This document shows, piece after piece, positions 58,980-64,000 of a DNA stretch of 64,000 nt. Made by a program: the position numbers and the translations under genes. The notes beneath the pieces are model-generated. The model did not search any database, was not told where the DNA came from, and worked only from the letters and a program-made list of their open reading frames with translations. This stretch comes from Lagopus muta (Eukaryota > Chordata > Aves > Galliformes > Phasianidae). Where the stretch lies: positions 2,790,001-2,854,000 of the forward strand of contig NC_064443.1 of assembly GCF_023343835.1 (NCBI RefSeq), in the 5' to 3' direction. The first letter of the stretch is position 1. The number at the start of each line of letters is the position of its first letter.

Positions 58980-60063
58980 ATGAGTTTTGCATTTGCTCCG
59001 TTGCGCTGGGGAGGAAGCAGTGACATGTATTTTTTCCTGTTGCAGAGGTGTGGGGCCTGCGGCTGTGTGGGGGAAAGATCATGTGCAGCTCCTAGCCAAA
59101 CGTGGCTGGCTCGCAGGTGAGTGGGGCTGGTGAGCGCCGTGCTGAGCCCCTCTACCAGGATGTGATTCCTCCTCAGCTGAGCAAACAGTGGCGGAGGTGG
59201 AAAGCTCCTCTTGGACAAAGTGTGTTTGTCACACCAAGCTTGAGGCAGATTGTTTATTTGCAGTGTGGGTTTCAAGCACTGCTGCAGCGAGGAATCCCGA
59301 AGGATTGTGGCAAACAACCCTTGTCATCAGTGCTGTCCTTTGAGGGAGGGCATGGCACAAACAGCTCTGTTGTGCTGGGTTTAACTGTTGTCCCCAGGGC
59401 ATGCTGGGGAGAGGTTGAGCCGTGGCCCACTTGGGAGGAGCACTGTGGGGCAGAACAGGAAGGCTTGGGTTGTAGAAACTTGGAGATGAAAAAAAGCCAT
59501 TTGTACTGAAAAGTAGCAATGTACTGCAGCGTGGTGTGGTGGGGATGCTCTTCCACCTGGGCCTCTTGCTCTGATCCTGATGCATGGGGCTCAGCCCCAA
59601 ACCAGCTCCATCCTTTCTTAGTTCTTCAAATCCTCTGCTGCAGCCCAAGGCCTTTAGGCAAAGGGTCATGGCCCAAATGCAGAGTCTGCACTGTGGAAAC
59701 AAGAAATTATTTGGTTATGGAGCCATAATCTCCAGCCCAGCACTGTGCAGACGATCTCCGTGCAGTGATGCAGCCTCACTGCATGTCAATCCCCCTCAGG
59801 CACAGGCTGTAGGCAGGCTGTTTTGTATGTTCCTGGTACTGGAGATGGTTCCTGGTGCTGAGGATGATTCCTGGTATTGAGGACAGTGTCTTTCTGTCCC
59901 CACCCCCACAACCACTTAATTGCTGGGAAGCACCACAGCAACATAATTGGTGTCTGGTGACCCAGCTGGAACAGGGGAGCTTGGCAGAGGGTTTATATAC
60001 TGAGCACTTTGTACAAGCACTGCCTGAACTCCCTTTCTCTTTGCTTTCTGCTCTCGCTGTCAG
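58980..60063 (+). other. TEX264: TEX264 5' region with a possible noncoding exon
   Basis: A well-formed exon-like block at 59046-59116 has a pyrimidine-rich acceptor (TTTTTCCTGTTGCAG) and a GTGAGTGG donor but no open frame joining the ATG, so it may be a 5' UTR exon. The rest, 59117-60063, shows no gene; 59840-59880 has a short imperfect tandem of GGTTCCTGGTRYTGAGGA. Confidence 0.4.
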
Positions 60064-60096
60064 CGCACAGGACGGATGAGGCACCACCCATCCATC

Positions 60097-63000
60097 ATGT
60101 CCGACTGGATGCTCCTCGGGCTGATCGCAGTGCTGGTCGTGCTGCTGCTGCTCACCATCTTTGCCTTCGCCGTCTACTCAGGGCTCTTCACAGAGGTGGT
60201 GGTGAGCGCCGGCTCGCCGCCCGTCGGCAGCATCACACTGGCCTACAAGTTCCGGGTGGGCCCCTATGGAGAGTCGGGGCAGCTCTTCACTGATGGCTGC
60301 AGCATCTCCTCGAAGCTTTGCTCCATTGGTGTTTACTACGACAACCCGCACACGGTAAGGCTGGGGCAAGGCAGCCCCTTGATGGTGCCAGAGGCACCTG
60401 TGGCTTGTCCTGCTTTGGAGAGCACTGGGGGCCCGTCAGGTCTCCAGAGCTGCAAAGGGTGATCTGTGTGCCAAGGCACCTGAAAGCTGAGGGTTTCTTG
60501 GGTAATCCTCGTCAGGTGACGAAAGCTTGCTGTCACTGACATCTTCTGTTGGCCAAGCCTTACCTCTGCTCTGGATATAGAGCAGAACCTGGTGCCTCAT
60601 GTCATCTCATGGCAAGGCATTCCCCAGCTCTGTGCCTCATAGAGTCATAGATTCATAGAGTCATTATGGTTGGAAAAGACCTCTAAAGATCACGAAGTCC
60701 AACCATGAACCCATTACCACCTTACCCAATAAACCATGTCCCTACATGTGGCACACCGCTGCATTTCTTGAACATCTGCACAGATGATCTCAAAGCAGGT
60801 GGTCTCTTTGGCTTGCTGGATCCATACCCACATTCCTCCTCTTGTTTCTGCTGCTGTCCCTGAGCTTCCTTGTAGTCATTTAATCCCCTGAGTGTTCTCA
60901 CTGAAGCCTCAGCAGGTGCATGCTGAAGTCTCTTGGCTGATGAAACAGCACTGTAACTGCAAAGCAAAGCACACTGGAACCTGCTGAAGGATGAAAGGCC
61001 TCTGGGTGGGCTTGTGCTGGAAGGCTGTGGGGCAGTGCTGGGTGCCACCCTGCAGGCTGTGCCTGCCTGTGCATCAGAAGTGTCAGCAGTGACTTCAGAA
61101 GAACGAGTGTTAGAAAAGAATCAGGCAGGGATGGCAGGAGGTGCATGAGGTGCCAGGGCTCTGCATGGTGGCAGGAATTCCCTTTCTATGTTGTATGGAC
61201 CTGAGCTTTGATGGTTCTGCATGCATCTGCCAGTGCAGCTCGGGGGGTGCACTGCAGGCTCAGGGAGAGCCTCGTATATTCCAGGCTGTGCCCACTGCCT
61301 CCCACTGCCCCTGGGCACCACTGACAGAGCCTGGCACTGTGCTCTCTGCCCCTTCCTTGCAGGACTTTTGGACACAGACAAGAGCCCCTGGGCCTCCCCT
61401 TCTCCATGCTGAGCATTCCCAGCTCTCTCAGCCTCTCCTCCCAGGAGAGATGCTCCAATGCCATCATCCACTTGGTGGCCCTTCCCTGGGCTCCTCTGCT
61501 CTGTCCATGCCTCCCTAGCGTTGGGGAGCACAGAACTGGGTCCAGGGCTCACGCTGTGGCTGTCTGCTGGTCCTGGTGCTGTGGCAGGAAGAGTAAGGTG
61601 ACTGCTGGGCTCCTGCTGGGTGTCTGCAGCTCTGGCCACCCTGCTCATGGGCTGGCTTGTGACCCTGGAGGAGGGAAGGCAGGACCGCCAGAGCAGGGGA
61701 ACAGCAGGAAAAGCACTGCTGGTGGCTTTGAGTGCTGCAGAACCCCTGCCAGCAGTGCTATAAGCGTCTTAATGGACAAGATTAATATTAATACTCTCTT
61801 TTTCTTTTTTTTTTTCCTTTTTATTCAATATTTAGCAACCCAAAAGGCTTCTCCCACCTCTGGCAGGGACAAAAATAGCTGCTCAGCAGGGGTTTGATGT
61901 GGCAGGCAGGCTGCTGCTCAGCTCCAGCCCAGCACTTCTGCCCAAGTTCAGCCTGGGGCATGCACTGGGGCCCCTTGCCTGCTGGTGCTCTGCACCCAGC
62001 CCTGCCCCAGTGCTTGGTGGATGAGGCCAAAATGCTCCCCAGTGCACTCCCACACTGCCTGTAAGGCTGAGGGACATGGTCATAAAGTGCAAAGGAGTTC
62101 CTTTCACTTCTTCCTGGGTGTGCCTCAGGTGCCCTGTTGTCTTGACTCTGCATTGGATGGGGATGTGGCCCAGGAGGAGATTCACTTCCTGACTTTGTGT
62201 GCACTGAAGATGCTGTATGTGGCACTTGGCCAGCTATAGCACTTCCAGTGAGCAGGGACAGTCACCTTCCTGGTTCTTTGGGTCTTTGCTCAGTGTCTGG
62301 TCTGTTTTTCATTGCTCTGATCCCATAGCTGGGGCAGATGGGGTGTCTGCTGAACCTTTCTTCTTGGCAATTATCTGTTCTTGTGCGAGGATTTGGGGAT
62401 GCTGGGGCTTTCCTGCACCCACAACAGGGACCCTGTGATGCACTGGAGACCAAGAGCAGCTTCACTTTCTATTATGGATGCCATTCATCCCTTGTCCGAT
62501 GCAGCAAAACAGGAGTTGTTGCTCTGTGGAGGAGAATCTCCTTGTTCCAGCCTTTCCCGGGGTGCTGCACAGAGCCCATCTGCAGCTCCTTCTTGCAGCA
62601 CACGAGGGCAAGAGTGAGCCATCTTGCCTGCTGATGGATGCTGCTGCTCCTGATGCTCTGCTCTTGTTTTTTCTCTTATCCTCTGTGCTCATTTCCTCTC
62701 TGGGATGTCCCATCTTTCATGCAGTGCTGGAGGATGCTTGAGGGGCAGGGGAGGCATGAGAGTCCTGTGATGCTGGTTGCTGGAGAGTGTCCGTCTGTCC
62801 ATTTCACTGCTGCTATCAGACATCCTGGCGGTGTCTGGGGAGTTGTGCAGCCTTGCTCAGGGTGAGCTTGGAGGCTGTGGCCCTCCAGCTCTGAAGGCAG
62901 CAGAAGGCAGCTCTCCTGGTTGCTGACCTTCTGTCTTCTGTCTGTCCAGCAGCCTGGAGAGCTTCAGGGGCAGCTGGCAGGCCTCCCTGTGCCCGGTGTG

Positions 63001-63581
63001 TCCCTGCAGTGTGTCACACAGTGAGCTGAGAGCTGGGACTTTGAAGAAACATAAAAGGACACCTCCACCTGGGTGTGCTTTGCCATGTGGAGGTGACAGC
63101 AGCTCTCTGCCTCAGTTTCCCCACCCCTATAAAGTGGGGCGCTGTGGCGGAGGCCACGAGATGTGCTTTCTGCATGGCTGCCAAGTGTCAAGCAGCCAGC
63201 GTGTGCCTGCGCTGCACTCTTGTCCTGGAGAGCATGGCTGGTTTGAGGCTGGGTCAGGCTCTGTGGGGAGCAGGTACCAGCTTGATATGTATTGATCTCC
63301 TGGGTCTTGGATGGTGTTCAGCTGCTCTCCTGATGCTGCTCCTCTGTCCCTTCCACCAGGTGTCTCCTGAGAAGTGCCGCTTTGCCATCGGCCGAATTCT
63401 GAGCGAGGGGGATGCGAAGCCATCAGAAGAGCAGATCAGACGGTTCCAGAAGTACGGCTTCAAAATCTTCACCTTCCCCACGCCCAGCCATGTGGTCATG
63501 GCAAGCTTCCCGTTCACCACACCTCTGTCCATCCATCTCGCAGTCAACCGTGTGCACCCAGCCCTGGACACCTACATCAAG
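60097..63581 (+). CDS. TEX264: Testis-expressed protein 264, ER-phagy receptor (5' part; continues past the window)
   Basis: A single-pass ER membrane protein that, as an ER-phagy receptor, links ER to ATG8 proteins through a C-terminal LIR motif; that part lies outside the window. Two coding exons are present: 60097-60354 (86 codons; exon begins at about 60064) and 63360-63581 (74 codons). They join at YYDNPHT-VSPEKCRFAIG, as in human. Residues 5-30 are the membrane helix (LLGLIAVLVVLLLLTIFAFA). The cytosolic GyrI-like fold begins with VVVSAGSPPVGSITLAYKF and continues through FTFPTPSHVVMASFPF to VHPALDTYIK. I chose MSDW as the start because it matches human MSDL; an in-frame ATG seven codons earlier (MRHHPSI) is possible. 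Confidence 0.95.
60638..60745 (-). repeat. CR1 LINE 3' end in TEX264 intron 1
   Basis: The plus strand shows the inverted terminal octamers (ATAGAGTCATAGATTCATAG), then TTATGGTTGGAAAAGACCTC and AAAGATCACGAAGTCCAACC. This is a classic 5'-truncated CR1 tail. Confidence 0.92.
61360..61515 (-). repeat. CR1 LINE ORF2-end fragment
   Basis: The minus strand encodes MMALEHLSWEERLRELGML and SMEKGRPRG, the conserved C-terminal CR1 segment. Both ends are lost. Confidence 0.85.
61516..63359. other. TEX264 first coding intron, distal part: no gene seen
   Basis: No coding frame or RNA gene supported. A T-rich tract at about 61797-61825 is the only notable simple sequence. Confidence 0.5.
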
Positions 63582-64000
63582 GTAAGCATTGGTGGCACAA
63601 GGAGTGTCATGCAGTGAGCAGTGACTGCACTCCCTGCTCCCTGTCCTTTGGGAGCCATCTGCTAGCTTGCTCCTGCTGCCAGTGCAGCCGTGGCAAGCGT
63701 GTTTTTGAGCAGCTCATGGGACGTGATACCTGCAGATTGGGGCTTTGCAGAGGGTTCTGGTTGCTGGGTAGAGGAAGGAAGGGGAACATCTTTCCTCCAC
63801 AGGGAGGATGCCGGGGCGGGGACGGTGCTCAGCCTGCAGCTTATCTGGCTGTCGAGTTCCGTCGCTTTCGTTTGTTCGTGTTGAAGCTCACTATTTATAA
63901 ACTTGCTTTTCCTGGCGAAACTCCCAGCCCTGCAGGAGAACCATGCGGATCTTCCAGCCCGCGCCGCACTACGGGATCGCTGCTTGGGTGCCAGCCCTTG
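63582..64000 (+). other. TEX264: Start of the next TEX264 intron
   Basis: Intron sequence after the GTAAGC donor. The remaining TEX264 exons lie beyond the window. Confidence 0.7.

Overview
This window is bird nuclear DNA, most likely galliform (chicken-like). The repeats are almost all CR1 LINE fragments, which are typical of birds. The genes are short-exon vertebrate genes with CpG-rich promoters, and the gene order matches part of the syntenic block that is on human 3p21. I see no bacterial, plasmid, phage or CRISPR content.

Layout: (1) 1-3100 holds a GC-rich upstream flank, a promoter with a 32-bp tandem repeat carrying CCAAT boxes, and all of GMPPB (+, 8 exons, 360 aa). (2) 3180-47650 holds RNF123/KPC1 (-). 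I traced it as 38 coding exons plus a probable noncoding first exon. The reading frame stays open through every junction and gives 1308 aa (human about 1314). Two of its introns have minor-spliceosome (U12) signals: one AT-AC and one GT-AG. Its 3' end meets GMPPB tail to tail. (3) AMIGO3 (+, single coding exon, 491 aa) is nested in an 8.4-kb RNF123 intron on the opposite strand. (4) 47.2-53.4 kb is a repeat-rich boundary: the RNF123 CpG island, an inverted copy of the last exon of the next gene, a nearly full-span CR1 with a foreign insertion, and two more CR1 pieces. (5) 53.9-57.2 kb holds a PHF7-like gene (+, 9 coding exons, 509 aa): an extended PHD and RING-like zinc-finger protein with an Arg/Ser-rich tail. 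(6) 57.4-64.0 kb holds duplicated flanks, a GC-box/ETS-rich promoter, and the first two coding exons of TEX264 (+), which runs off the right edge.

The genes do not form one pathway. GMPPB makes GDP-mannose for glycosylation. RNF123 is a cytoplasmic RING E3 ligase. AMIGO3 is a neuronal-type LRR/Ig adhesion protein. The PHF7-like protein is probably a chromatin reader/E3. TEX264 is an ER-phagy receptor. The unusual biology is structural: the PHF7-like gene sits between inverted copies of its own tail, pieces of its intron and downstream flank are copied elsewhere, and the RNF123 CpG-island sequence recurs beside each tail copy.
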